From assembly GCA_016716365.1 (NCBI GenBank), contig JADJWM010000003.1, forward strand, positions 121,001-185,000: a DNA stretch of 64,000 nucleotides, in the 5' to 3' direction. The DNA is from Chloracidobacterium sp. Its GTDB lineage: Bacteria; Acidobacteriota; Blastocatellia; Pyrinomonadales; Pyrinomonadaceae. The notes below the pieces were generated by a model. The model saw nothing but the letters and a program-made list of their open reading frames with translations. It searched no databases and was not told the DNA's origin. This document shows, piece by piece, positions 9,379-17,737 of the stretch. How positions within the stretch are numbered: the stretch's first letter is position 1; each line of letters opens with the position of its first letter. The translations under genes and the position numbers were made by a program.

Positions 9379-10698
9379 TTAGCTATTTGCCGCTTTTCCT
9401 AGATCATTGAAGACGAACTCTCCAGCGACGATCGTCGCGACCGCTCGGCCGGTGAATTTCCAGCCGTCGAACGGCGTGTTTCGAGATTTCGAACGCGAGT
9501 CGAGAGCATTAAAGGTCCACTCCTTCTGCGGGTCGATGATCGTCACGTCGGCGATCGATCCCGGAGCCAGAGTTCCGCGGCCTCCCAGGGAAAAGATCTT
9601 CGCCGGGTTCGCCGAGCACATTTCGACCAGGCGTTCGAGGCCGATGACACCTTTGTGCACAAGCTCGGTAAAAGCGAGCCCTATTCCCGTTTCCAAACCG
9701 GTTATTCCGAACGGCGCTCGGTCGAATTCAAGGGCTTTCTCATCGTGATGGTGGGGTGCGTGGTCGGTCGCGATAGCGTCGATCGTGCCGTCTTTGATGC
9801 CCTCGATCACCGCCTCAAGGTGGTCTTCGCTGCGAAGCGGAGGGGCCATTTTAGTATTGGTGTCATAACCTTCGACGGCCCGGTCAGTCAGGGTAAAATG
9901 ATGCGGAGTTACCTCGCAAGTGACGTTGATGCCTTCGTTTTTGGCCCGCCGAACGGCTTCGATCGCCCCTTTTGTCGAGACATGAGCGATGTGGATATGA
10001 GCCCCTGTCTCCTTGGCCAAAATAATGTCCCTAACGACATCGATCTCTTCGGACAGGGCAGGCATCCCCTTTAGCCCCAACAGTAAAGAGATCTTGCCTT
10101 CGTGCATGACCCCGCCCGATGAAAGCGACTTGTCCTCGCAGTGATCGACCACGGGCAGATCGAAATCCTTTGCATACTGCATCGCCCGCCGCATGATACC
10201 GGCGTTCGGGACCGGCCGCCCGTCATCAGAGACCGCTACGGCACCGGCCGCCTTCATCTCGCCCATTTCAGCGAGCTCGCTGCCGTCGGACGATTTTGTG
10301 ATCGCCCCGATAGGAAAGACGTTCGCCAGCCCGGCCCGCTCGGCCTGCTCGATCATATACCGCGTGATCGCGGCATTGTCGTTGACAGGGTTCGTGTTCG
10401 GCATCGGGCAGACGGATGTCCACCCGCCGGCAACGGCTGCCGCGCATCCGCTGGCGATAGTTTCCTTGTGTTCCTGACCCGGCTCTCGAAGGTGTACATG
10501 CAGGTCGATGAAACCCGGAGCCACCAAAAGACCGCTCGCGTCAAAGACCTCGCAGCCCTCAGGTGCCGGTTCGCCCTGTTTCAGCCATGCCGAGACCCGT
10601 CCGTCCTCGATCAGCACGTCCATGCCCGTATTCTCAGGAGCAGCCGGATCGATAAGATGACCGTTGGAGATAATAAACTTCATTCGCGTTTCGGTCAT
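9379..10698 (-). CDS. pyrC: Dihydroorotase
   Basis: 439 residues, class I (long) dihydroorotase, which closes carbamoyl-aspartate to dihydroorotate in step 3 of UMP synthesis. Metal-site motifs are visible: PGFIDLHVHLREPG (HxH, about 60-73), DHCEDKSL, HIHIAHVST and ATDHAPHH with the catalytic Asp. The ATG at 10698 overlaps the TGA of the preceding gene (ATGA); an alternative ATG at 10683 (MKFIIS) is also plausible. It is the last gene of the minus-strand pyr operon, separated from pyrB by two unrelated small genes. Confidence 0.93.
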   Translation of the reverse strand: MTETRMKFIISNGHLIDPAAPENTGMDVLIEDGRVSAWLKQGEPAPEGCEVFDASGLLVAPGFIDLHVHLREPGQEHKETIASGCAAAVAGGWTSVCPMPNTNPVNDNAAITRYMIEQAERAGLANVFPIGAITKSSDGSELAEMGEMKAAGAVAVSDDGRPVPNAGIMRRAMQYAKDFDLPVVDHCEDKSLSSGGVMHEGKISLLLGLKGMPALSEEIDVVRDIILAKETGAHIHIAHVSTKGAIEAVRRAKNEGINVTCEVTPHHFTLTDRAVEGYDTNTKMAPPLRSEDHLEAVIEGIKDGTIDAIATDHAPHHHDEKALEFDRAPFGITGLETGIGLAFTELVHKGVIGLERLVEMCSANPAKIFSLGGRGTLAPGSIADVTIIDPQKEWTFNALDSRSKSRNTPFDGWKFTGRAVATIVAGEFVFNDLGKAANS

Positions 10699-11051
10699 TC
10701 GCCGTGAAATTCGGCAATGACTTTGATGGGGCCCACAATACTCAAGTTGAAATCAACGAGATGTTCGGATGGTATCCAGTACTCTTCGTGCTCGCGTCCG
10801 CCTACGATCCTCGGTTCGAATCGATCGAGGAATACCTTATCAACCTCGAACCTTGTTACAAATCCAACTTTGTCCGAATTCAATCGAGCATTCCAATCTC
10901 GAGCAATTTGAATTGCATATTCTTTGTTGGTCACCGGATAGAAAAACGGTTGTTCGGGAAGCCGCGGCGGAAACTTCCGAAAACCACTTTTCTCGATCAA
11001 CTCGAGTTCCTTTGCTCCAACAGGACGGTATAAGACGACTGTATCCTTCAC
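10695..11051 (-). CDS. Small ADP-ribosylation/crystallin J1-like protein
   Basis: 118 residues starting at GTG 11051, which shares one base with the TAG of the upstream DinB gene (TAGTG). The body VVLYRPVGAKELELIEKSG...FPPRLPEQPFFYPV...A-QIARDWN...GFVTRFEV...ERIV-GG-EHEEYWIPSEHL matches small proteins I recall being labelled ADP-ribosylation/crystallin J1. No biochemical role is established that I know of. Its stop overlaps the pyrC start. A longer frame from 11138 was rejected because its prefix is a shadow of the DinB gene. The family label is from memory and should be checked. Confidence 0.75.
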   Translation of the reverse strand: MKDTVVLYRPVGAKELELIEKSGFRKFPPRLPEQPFFYPVTNKEYAIQIARDWNARLNSDKVGFVTRFEVDKVFLDRFEPRIVGGREHEEYWIPSEHLVDFNLSIVGPIKVIAEFHGE

Positions 11052-11707
11052 TATCTTTTCGGATAATTCGGATCGGCTTTGACCTCTTTGACCTGTGCCA
11101 GGTGCCGGTCGGAATGGCCAGCGAGAAAGATGAACCATTGCACGCCGTCCATCATTCCGAACGGGTTCTCCATGAACATATTTCGAAGGTCGGCCTTGTT
11201 GTTCTTCATGAGATCGATCGTCGTCGCACGGGCTCTGTCGAAGGCGGAAAGCAGTTCGTCGCGAGTCTTGAACCGTCCGGTCGGACGGATCTGCTCAGGC
11301 GCTGTAAATTTCTGTGAGCGGTTGGTGATCGCAAGCACAATGGCAGTGTCGCCGAACCGGTGTATATTCTCGCATTTCGGCGCGGTGGCTTTCATCACCT
11401 GGTTTGTGATCATCCCGAACAATGCCCCTTCGGTCACGGTGATGTGCTCGGCGATCTCTGCGATCGTCCAGCGCCCTTCGCCCGAACGAAAATTAAGCTG
11501 TGCATCCGATAGGCCTCCGAGCTGCTTGTTGTAATCTTCCTTTGTTTCGTTCAAGTATTTCAAAGCGAACTCACGGTCCTTTTCAGTAAAGACGACCTTT
11601 GCCGGGGCCGCCGGAGCCTGCGCGGCCGACTGTATCGACGAAACTGCGAGGATGATAGCTAAGAAAACGAAAAAACGAAGCGAATTGCTGACTTTATAGA
11701 TTTTCAT
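11051..11707 (-). CDS. Secreted DinB-superfamily protein
   Basis: 218 residues with a signal peptide (SLRFFVFLAIILAVSSIQSAAQA). The rest is a four-helix DinB/YfiT-like fold: LKYLNETKEDYNKQLGGLSD, GRWTIAEIAEHITVTEGAL supplying the first His, and the terminal FLAGHSDRHLAQVKEV with the His pair typical of the metal site. The start at 11707 has a GGAG ribosome site. It begins 34 bases after pyrB and overlaps the next gene by one base, so it appears to be in the pyr operon. Substrate unknown; DinB relatives often act as thiol-dependent metal enzymes. Confidence 0.85.
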   Translation of the reverse strand: MKIYKVSNSLRFFVFLAIILAVSSIQSAAQAPAAPAKVVFTEKDREFALKYLNETKEDYNKQLGGLSDAQLNFRSGEGRWTIAEIAEHITVTEGALFGMITNQVMKATAPKCENIHRFGDTAIVLAITNRSQKFTAPEQIRPTGRFKTRDELLSAFDRARATTIDLMKNNKADLRNMFMENPFGMMDGVQWFIFLAGHSDRHLAQVKEVKADPNYPKR

Positions 11708-11740
11708 ATTTATCTCCACGAAACTGAATCTGACCAGGGA

Positions 11741-12727
11741 TCAGCTGTTCGTCACGCCGCCGCCCGTGGCAAGATAAAGCACTGCCATACGAACGGTAAC
11801 CCCGTACTTGACCTGGTCAAGTATAAGCGAACGAGAGCTGTCTGCCACCTCAGACGCAATCTCTATACCTCGGTTCATTGGCCCCGGATGAAGTACTATC
11901 GCATCCTTTTTCGCCAGATCCAGCCGTTCGTTGGTCAAACCGTAATGGATCGCGTACTCACGAAGTGTCGGGAAGTAGGCCGAATCCTGACGCTCGCGTT
12001 GGATGCGGAGGATCATCACCACATCGGCCCCGCGAATGGCGTCCTCAACGTGCTCGCAAACAGCGAGCGGTCTTTGGCCTTCGGCCTTTGATCCGTGGTC
12101 GATCTCCGCAGCATCGATCAGGTGGACAAAATCTTTGGGAACCAGGGTCCCGGGACCGGCGACCTTTACCTTAGCTCCTAATTTTGTCAAAAGGTGAATA
12201 TTCGAGCGTGCGACCCGGCTGTGCAGAATGTCGCCGACGATCGCGACCTCCAGCCCCTTGATCTTCTTCTTATGTTCGCGGATCGTCATCGCGTCGAGGA
12301 GAGCCTGGGTCGGGTGCTCGTTGGCTCCGTCCCCCGCATTGATTACCGCGGCCTGCGAAACCTTCGCCAGCTGATGCGGGACGCCTGCCGAGCCGTGACG
12401 CACTACGATGCAATCCGGCTGCATAGCGTCCAGATTTAGGGCCGTGTCCACAAGCGTCTCGCCCTTAGCAAGGCTTGATGACGACACGCTGATGTTGACG
12501 GCGTCAGCCGAGAGCCTCTTGGCTGCAAGTTCGAAAGATGTGCGTGTTCGTGTGGAGTTTTCGAAGAAAAGATTTACGACGGTCTTTCCTCGAAGCGTAG
12601 GCACCTTCTTTATTTCGCGGGTGTTTATCTCGAGGAAGCTTTCGGCCGTATCCAAAATGCCCTTAATCTCCGCGGCGGTGAGTCCGCGGATCCCGAGCAG
12701 GTCTCGTCTGCGAAAAGGCTTATCCAT
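11741..12727 (-). CDS. pyrB: Aspartate carbamoyltransferase catalytic subunit
   Basis: 328 residues. Carbamoyl-phosphate site FFENSTRTRTSFELAAKRL (about 55-73) and HPTQALLDAMTIREHKKK (about 138), plus the aspartate-binding end (HPGPMNRGIEI), identify ATCase, which makes carbamoyl-aspartate. No pyrI regulatory subunit is next to it. The ATG lies 9 bases after a hairpin-plus-T-run and has no obvious Shine-Dalgarno sequence, which suggests expression is decided at that hairpin. The two genes downstream before pyrC are not pyrimidine genes. Confidence 0.93.
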   Translation of the reverse strand: MDKPFRRRDLLGIRGLTAAEIKGILDTAESFLEINTREIKKVPTLRGKTVVNLFFENSTRTRTSFELAAKRLSADAVNISVSSSSLAKGETLVDTALNLDAMQPDCIVVRHGSAGVPHQLAKVSQAAVINAGDGANEHPTQALLDAMTIREHKKKIKGLEVAIVGDILHSRVARSNIHLLTKLGAKVKVAGPGTLVPKDFVHLIDAAEIDHGSKAEGQRPLAVCEHVEDAIRGADVVMILRIQRERQDSAYFPTLREYAIHYGLTNERLDLAKKDAIVLHPGPMNRGIEIASEVADSSRSLILDQVKYGVTVRMAVLYLATGGGVTNS

Positions 12728-12736
12728 TTTGGGTAC

Positions 12737-12763
12737 AAAAAAAGCAAGGCTTTCGGCCTTGCT
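12737..12763 (-). terminator. Intrinsic terminator (possible attenuator) between pyrR and pyrB
   Basis: In minus-strand sense an 8-bp stem (AGCAAGGC / GCCTTGCT, 5-base loop) is followed by seven T. It lies 9 bases after the end of pyrR and 9 bases before the pyrB ATG. A short CGGCC at the end of pyrR could pair with GGCCG in the hairpin, a possible alternative structure. Confidence 0.7.
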
Positions 12764-12771
12764 CGTTCGGC

Positions 12772-13341
12772 TTATTCGGCCGGTTTCTCGAAGATCCCAA
12801 CACCTTCAGTATCGTCAAACTCCTTTAGCATCACGCGGATGATCTCCGTTTGCTTGGTCGGAACGACCTTCCCGACAAAATCGGCCTGAATGGGGACCTC
12901 GCGGTGTTCACGGCCGCGGTCGATCAGGACGGCCAACTGGATCTTTCTAGGCCGGCCGAAATCCATCAGCTGGTCCATCGCAGCCCTGATCGTGCGCCCC
13001 GTATAAAGAACGTCATCGACGAGGACGATCACCTTTCCCTCGATATCCTCCGTCAGTTCGGTGCGGTTGACGATCGGGTTTGCCCCGACCGTGGACAGGT
13101 CGTCGCGATAAAGAGTGATATCGATTATCCCGTAAAGCGGGCGGACGCCCTCCAGCGAGTCGATCTTTTCCGCGATACGCTCGGCGAGCGGTACCCCACG
13201 GCGTCGTATGCCGACGATATAGAGGTCCTTCGCTCCGTGATTCTCTTCAACGATCTCCGAGGCAAGGCGGGAGATCGCCCGTTTTATGCGGGCGCCGTCC
13301 ATGATCCGGGATTTCTCGGTAAGGCTGCTTTCGTCCACCAT
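12772..13341 (-). CDS. pyrR: Bifunctional pyr operon regulator / uracil phosphoribosyltransferase PyrR
   Basis: About 189 residues. The PRPP-binding loop VIVLVDDVLYTGRTIRAAMD (about 95-114) and the N-terminal EKSRIMDGARIKRAISRLA match PyrR, which binds UMP and controls pyr genes by RNA attenuation in Firmicutes, and has weak UPRTase activity. The start at 13341 (MVDESSLTEKSRIMD) fits family length; in-frame ATGs at 13368 and 13380 are also possible and no clear ribosome site decides it. It heads the minus-strand pyr operon and is divergent from pyrD. A terminator between it and pyrB fits its known type of regulation. Confidence 0.9.
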   Translation of the reverse strand: MVDESSLTEKSRIMDGARIKRAISRLASEIVEENHGAKDLYIVGIRRRGVPLAERIAEKIDSLEGVRPLYGIIDITLYRDDLSTVGANPIVNRTELTEDIEGKVIVLVDDVLYTGRTIRAAMDQLMDFGRPRKIQLAVLIDRGREHREVPIQADFVGKVVPTKQTEIIRVMLKEFDDTEGVGIFEKPAE

Positions 13342-13434
13342 TGGAAAAGGAATCGTAGCAAAGGGCATCGCAAAATTCAAAGCAGCGGTCCCGTTTAGTT
13401 ATTTGACGGATTTCGTTAAGATAGCCGCTTCAGG

Positions 13435-14520
13435 ATGCCGCAATTTTACGAGAACATTCTTCGGCCGTTATTGTTCCGACTCGATCCCGAAGCCGCTCAC
13501 GAGGCCGGCGGCAAAATGCTCGCGTGGCTGCTGCAAGGTGAACGCGCACAACGACTCGCGAAAAAGCGGTACGGCGTCGCCTTCGATCCGCCGCTCGAAC
13601 GGTTTGGGCTTAAGTTTTCTAACCCAGTCGGAATCGCTGCGGGCTTTGACAAAAACGGCACACTTGCCGGGCCTTTGTCGGCACTCGGGTTCGGATTCGT
13701 AGAGGTAGGAACGGTCACGCTTCGGCCGCAGGCGGGCAATCCACGCCCGCGGCTGTTTCGGCTGCCCGAGGATCGGGCACTCATTAACCGACTCGGCTTC
13801 AACAACGACGGGGCAAAGGCCGTCGCCGAACGGCTCGCCCGGCTGGACCGCAATTGCGTCATAGGCGTGAACATCGGGAAGAACCGCGATGTTCCGAACG
13901 AAGAAGCGGCGGCAAATTATGTCGAGACGTTTGAGATCGTCCATTCGGTGGCCGATTACATCACTGTAAACATATCTTCGCCGAACACACCGGGGTTGCG
14001 CGAACTACAGAACGAGGTGTTCCTCGGCGATCTTCTGACAGCCCTCCAGGGCCGCAACAGTGAAATGGGCGCCAAGCCCCTTCTCGTCAAGGTGGCGCCG
14101 GACCTTGACGATGACGGGATCGACGCGATCGCCGAGGCCTGCGTCGAGCATGCTATTGCCTGGATCATCGCCACAACTACGACTGTATCCCGCGAGGGCT
14201 TGCGTACCCGCGATCCTGACCGGTTTGGCTCCGGAGGGCTGAGCGGCAGGCCGCTCGCGTCAAGGTCCGATCAGGTGATCTCTAGGATCTTCCGCCGCAC
14301 GGCAGGAAAACTGCCCATCGTTGGCGTCGGCGGCATCTTTTCGGCCGAAGACGCATTCGAAAAGGTCCGCTGCGGAGCGCCGCTCCTCCAGGCCTATACG
14401 GGATTTGTTTATTGTGGCCCGGGATTCGCCCGCGAGGTCAATCTCGGCCTGCTGCGGTTGCTTGAAGAACATGGCTTCGAAAAACTTGACGACGCGGTCG
14501 GATCAGGAAACGTGGAATAA
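13435..14520 (+). CDS. pyrD: Quinone-dependent dihydroorotate dehydrogenase (class 2)
   Basis: 361 residues. The N-terminal extension FYENILRPLLFRLDPEAAHE is the membrane/quinone-associated helix pair of class 2 enzymes. FMN and catalytic motifs follow: NPVGIAAGFDKNG (about 63), GFNNDGA, NISSPNTPGLR with the catalytic Ser (about 182), KVAPDLDDD, and GVGGIFSAEDA near the C-terminus. It oxidises dihydroorotate to orotate while reducing quinone. It is divergent from pyrR, with 93 bases between the two starts, and is not part of the downstream lipid operon, which has its own promoter. Confidence 0.93.
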   Translation: MPQFYENILRPLLFRLDPEAAHEAGGKMLAWLLQGERAQRLAKKRYGVAFDPPLERFGLKFSNPVGIAAGFDKNGTLAGPLSALGFGFVEVGTVTLRPQAGNPRPRLFRLPEDRALINRLGFNNDGAKAVAERLARLDRNCVIGVNIGKNRDVPNEEAAANYVETFEIVHSVADYITVNISSPNTPGLRELQNEVFLGDLLTALQGRNSEMGAKPLLVKVAPDLDDDGIDAIAEACVEHAIAWIIATTTTVSREGLRTRDPDRFGSGGLSGRPLASRSDQVISRIFRRTAGKLPIVGVGGIFSAEDAFEKVRCGAPLLQAYTGFVYCGPGFAREVNLGLLRLLEEHGFEKLDDAVGSGNVE

Positions 14521-14575
14521 AGGGGCAACATCAGTGCAGGCTTTGATCGACTGCCTGTGATTGTTGGCATTTTGT

Positions 14576-14603
14576 TTGACACCGGACCCTCCATCGCTAT
14601 AAT
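14576..14603 (+). promoter_or_regulatory. Sigma-70 promoter for the yceD-rpmF-fab operon
   Basis: A perfect TTGACA (14576-14581), a 16-base spacer and a perfect TATAAT (14598-14603) lie 44 bases before the yceD ATG. It is the best promoter match in the window. Confidence 0.8.
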
Positions 14604-14647
14604 AGAAGTTTTTGTTTGTCCGGATATTTGATACTTGAGGAGGGTTG

Positions 14648-15172
14648 ATGAAAATCGAGGTTGAGGCGATCGGCCCTATGGGGCACTCGTTCGAATTCCT
14701 CATCGGTCCGGATATTTTCGAGACGGCTACTTCCGGTTTCCGTCTTTCAGCCCCCGCCCGCTTCAGCGGCCTGGTCGAAAAGAGAGCGCACGGCGCCGTG
14801 GTCGTGGGCAACATCCGCGGGGAGATCGAGGTACAGTGCGCACGCTGTCTTGCTGAGGTCTCTCGACCGCTCGATATCGAGGTTTCGGTCGAGTTCCTGA
14901 ACAAAGAGGATTTCGGCAGTGGCGAGAACGCCGAGCTCGGTCCCAACGACCTCGACGCAGATGTGCTCGATGATGGAGAGATCGACCTTTCGGCCCTGGC
15001 CGCGGAGCAGATCCTTCTGAACGTGCCGGAACAATACTTCTGCAGGCCCGATTGCAAAGGGTTATGCGACAAATGCGGGGCCGATCTTAATCTGGTAGAT
15101 TGTTCCTGCGGCACCGGTCCTATTGACCCGCGTTGGGCCGGCTTGAAAAAATTGAAGGACGAAGGGAAATAG
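14648..15172 (+). CDS. YceD/DUF177 family protein
   Basis: 174 residues. The family sits before rpmF in most bacteria and is linked to 23S rRNA accumulation and ribosome assembly. The central QCARCLAEVSRP and the C-terminal FCRPDCKGLCDKCGADLNL provide Cys pairs typical of DUF177, and an acidic segment (GPNDLDADVLDDGEIDLSAL) precedes the latter. The ATG at 14648 follows a strong GAGGAGGG site; the TTG three bases earlier was not used. rpmF follows after 51 bases. Confidence 0.88.
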   Translation: MKIEVEAIGPMGHSFEFLIGPDIFETATSGFRLSAPARFSGLVEKRAHGAVVVGNIRGEIEVQCARCLAEVSRPLDIEVSVEFLNKEDFGSGENAELGPNDLDADVLDDGEIDLSALAAEQILLNVPEQYFCRPDCKGLCDKCGADLNLVDCSCGTGPIDPRWAGLKKLKDEGK

Positions 15173-15223
15173 AGTTCTTTTCCGTCCGCTAAGGTAGTAC
15201 TGATCATTAAAGGTTGACCTGAT

Positions 15224-15409
15224 ATGCCAAATCCAAAACGAAGACACTCACACGCCCGCACGCGCCAGCGCCGTGCCCACGATGCACTGAAATTGCCACA
15301 GTTCTACGTCGACAAGGACACGGGCGAGGCCAAGCGTCCGCATCGTATAGATGTGAAGACCGGTACCTACAAAGGCCGCCAGATCATCGACGGTAAAGAA
15401 TCTGAATAG
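15224..15409 (+). CDS. rpmF: 50S ribosomal protein L32
   Basis: 61 residues: MPNPKRRHSHARTRQRRAHD at the start and a C-terminal RPHRIDVKTGTYKGRQII. These are the two conserved L32 blocks; the zinc-binding Cys of the C+ type are absent (C- type). Gene order with yceD upstream and fab genes downstream is conserved in bacteria. Confidence 0.92.
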   Translation: MPNPKRRHSHARTRQRRAHDALKLPQFYVDKDTGEAKRPHRIDVKTGTYKGRQIIDGKESE

Positions 15410-15450
15410 TGCTTTGAAAATAATCGGCATTTAAGTTCTAATTCTAACGA

Positions 15451-16437
15451 ATGGCTAACCAAAACGCGGGCATCATTGGAATGGGCCACGCCTATCCAAG
15501 CGGGATTCTCACGAATGCCGATCTTGAAAAGATCGTTGAAACGTCCGACGAATGGATCACCACGCGTACCGGCATCAAGCAGCGCCACAAAGCGGCCGCC
15601 AACGAATATACATCGCAATTCGGTACTGCCGCCGCCCGGATGGCCCTCGATCGGGCCGGCCTTAAGCCTGAAGACATCGACATAATAATCTGTGCGACCA
15701 CGACGCCGGATCAGATCATGCCGTCTACCGGTGCCCTGATCCAGGCGCAGCTCGGCGCGGTGAATGCCGCAGGTATGGACGTTTTCGCGGCCTGCTCCGG
15801 ATTTCTTTACGGCCTGACTATGGTCGAATCGATGATCCGCACCGGCCAGATCCGTTATGCCCTTGTCATCGGGGCCGAGATCCTTACAAAATATGTCGAT
15901 TATACCGACCGCGGAACATGCGTGATCTTCGGCGACGGTGCAGGAGCTGCCGTCGTTGGCCCTGTTCCTGAAGGTAAGGGCATTCTTGCGACGAAGATCC
16001 GGTCTGACGGCCGCTACGAAGAGCAGCTTTACGCCCCCGGCGGCGGAACCAAACTCGGCACGACCCACGAGACCATCGATAACCGGATGCACTTCTTTAA
16101 GATGAAGGGCAACGAACTATTTAAGGTCGCGGTGCGTTCGATGGCCGATATCTCGCTCGAAGTGCTGGAAAAGGCAGGATATACGGTCGCGGATGTCGAT
16201 ATCGTGATCCCACACCAGGCAAATCAGCGGATCACCGACGCGGTCGCATCGCGGCTCGGTGTGCCCGAAGAGAAGGTGTACTCGAATATCGCGATGCACG
16301 GCAATACGTCCTCGGCTTCGATACCGATCGCAATGGACGAATGCCTCGAATCGGGCCGTATCAAAGAGGGAAGCCTCGTGCTTCTAACTGCATTCGGCGG
16401 CGGAGTGACGTGGGGCGGAACCGTGATCCGGTTTTAG
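15451..16437 (+). CDS. fabH: 3-oxoacyl-ACP synthase III (KAS III)
   Basis: 328 residues. It condenses acetyl-CoA with malonyl-ACP to start fatty-acid synthesis. The catalytic triad is visible as Cys in DVFAACSGFLYGL (about 112), His in IPHQANQRI (about 250) and Asn in MHGNTSSASIP (about 280). The C-terminal LLTAFGGGVTWGGTVIRF is typical. plsX, which commonly lies between rpmF and fabH, is absent here. fabD starts 29 bases after its stop. Confidence 0.94.
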   Translation: MANQNAGIIGMGHAYPSGILTNADLEKIVETSDEWITTRTGIKQRHKAAANEYTSQFGTAAARMALDRAGLKPEDIDIIICATTTPDQIMPSTGALIQAQLGAVNAAGMDVFAACSGFLYGLTMVESMIRTGQIRYALVIGAEILTKYVDYTDRGTCVIFGDGAGAAVVGPVPEGKGILATKIRSDGRYEEQLYAPGGGTKLGTTHETIDNRMHFFKMKGNELFKVAVRSMADISLEVLEKAGYTVADVDIVIPHQANQRITDAVASRLGVPEEKVYSNIAMHGNTSSASIPIAMDECLESGRIKEGSLVLLTAFGGGVTWGGTVIRF

Positions 16438-16466
16438 GCCCTCTTACAGCAGCCCGCGCACAGAGG

Positions 16467-17405
16467 ATGGCGAAGATCGCATACATTTTTCCCGGACAGG
16501 GCTCACAGGCCGTTGGCATGGGAAAAGACCTGTTTGATAATTTCACGGCGGCTCGCGAAGTTTTCGGGCAGGCGGACGATGCATTGGGGTTTTCGCTTTC
16601 CGCGATGTGCTTTGTGGGTAATGAGGCGGATCTTCAGCTTACGGCCAACACCCAGCCTGCGATTTTGACTGCGTCGGTCGCGGCTTATCGTGCGATGGAA
16701 AGCGAGGGGTTCGCAAAGCCGGACTTTGTTGCGGGCCACAGTCTCGGTGAGTATTCCGCCTTGGTCGCGGCAGGTGTTTTGGATCTAGCGGAGGCGGTCA
16801 GAACGGTCAGGAAACGCGGCACGTATATGCAGGAGGCCGTGCCAGTCGGCGTCGGGGCGATGGCCGCGATCCTTGGCTTGGATGTTGAAACGGTCGAGGC
16901 CGGATGTGCCGAAGCCGCCGAAGGCCAGGTCTGCAGCCCCGCAAATATTAATTCGCCGTCGCAGGTCGTGATCGCGGGCAATGCCGAAGCTGTTGACCGA
17001 GCATGCGAGATCCTGAAGGCAAAGGGCGCAAAGCGTGCGATCAGGTTGAATGTTTCGGCACCGTTCCATTGCTCGCTGATGCTGCCCGCTCAGGAACGCC
17101 TTGCCGCGGATCTGAAAGGCCTCGAATATCGTTCATTCGGATCAACGGTTTTTCACAATGTAGATGCCGCCGCTAACGACGATCCGGCCGACGTCTGCGA
17201 AAAGCTAACGCGTCAGGTCTCGATGCCCGTTCGTTGGCTTCAGACCATCGAGAACATGGCGGCTGAGGGTGTTACAAAGTTCGTCGAGGTCGGGCCCGGA
17301 AAGGTCCTGAGCGGCCTCGTACGCCAGATCAACAGGGAAGTCGAAACGGCCAATGTTGATAACTCAGAGAGTTTAAGAAATACTTTAGCTTCGCAATCAA
17401 TTTAG
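16467..17405 (+). CDS. fabD: Malonyl-CoA:ACP transacylase
   Basis: 312 residues. N-terminal IAYIFPGQGSQAVGMG, the nucleophile elbow GHSLGEYSALVAAG with Ser about 91, and the catalytic His in VSAPFHCSLM (about 200) define FabD, which loads malonate onto ACP. The start at 16467 follows an AGAGG site and is the canonical family start; the frame open back to 16341 overlaps fabH and is a shadow. acpP follows after 12 bases. Confidence 0.94.
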   Translation: MAKIAYIFPGQGSQAVGMGKDLFDNFTAAREVFGQADDALGFSLSAMCFVGNEADLQLTANTQPAILTASVAAYRAMESEGFAKPDFVAGHSLGEYSALVAAGVLDLAEAVRTVRKRGTYMQEAVPVGVGAMAAILGLDVETVEAGCAEAAEGQVCSPANINSPSQVVIAGNAEAVDRACEILKAKGAKRAIRLNVSAPFHCSLMLPAQERLAADLKGLEYRSFGSTVFHNVDAAANDDPADVCEKLTRQVSMPVRWLQTIENMAAEGVTKFVEVGPGKVLSGLVRQINREVETANVDNSESLRNTLASQSI

Positions 17406-17417
17406 AGAGGAGAGAAT

Positions 17418-17654
17418 ATGTCAGAAATCCAGGATAAGATCAAACAGATCATCGTAGACGAATTAGGAGTCGATGAGGCCGAGGTCACCGAAAATGCCCG
17501 TTTCATTGAGGATCTCGGTGCTGATTCGCTCGACCTCGTGGAGCTTGTGATGCGCTTCGAAGAGGAATTCGATATCGAGATCCCCGACGAGGACGCTGAA
17601 AAGATCCAGAGCGTCCGCGACGCATACGCGTACGTTGAGCAGCACAAAGGATAA
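17418..17654 (+). CDS. acpP: Acyl carrier protein
   Basis: 78 residues, acidic, with the 4'-phosphopantetheine attachment Ser in DLGADSLDLVELVM (about residue 37) and the helix II/III segment EEEFDIEIPDEDAEKI. It carries the growing acyl chain for FabD, FabF and FabH. A good GAGAGGAG ribosome site precedes it. A heptanucleotide repeat array follows 9 bases after its stop, before fabF. Confidence 0.95.
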   Translation: MSEIQDKIKQIIVDELGVDEAEVTENARFIEDLGADSLDLVELVMRFEEEFDIEIPDEDAEKIQSVRDAYAYVEQHKG

Positions 17655-17662
17655 TTTCGCAG

Positions 17663-17731
17663 ATCGTGAATCGTAGATCGTAAATCGTCAATAGATGTCC
17701 GTCACGATTCACGATTCACTATTAACGATTG
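17663..17731. repeat. Heptanucleotide repeats in inverted orientation between acpP and fabF
   Basis: Four units (ATCGTGA, ATCGTAG, ATCGTAA, ATCGTCA) run from 17663 to 17690, and four units of the complementary kind (ACGATTC twice, ACTATTA, ACGATTG) run from 17704 to 17731. The two arrays are near reverse complements and could form a long imperfect hairpin just ahead of fabF. Confidence 0.75.
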
Positions 17732-17737
17732 ACGAAC

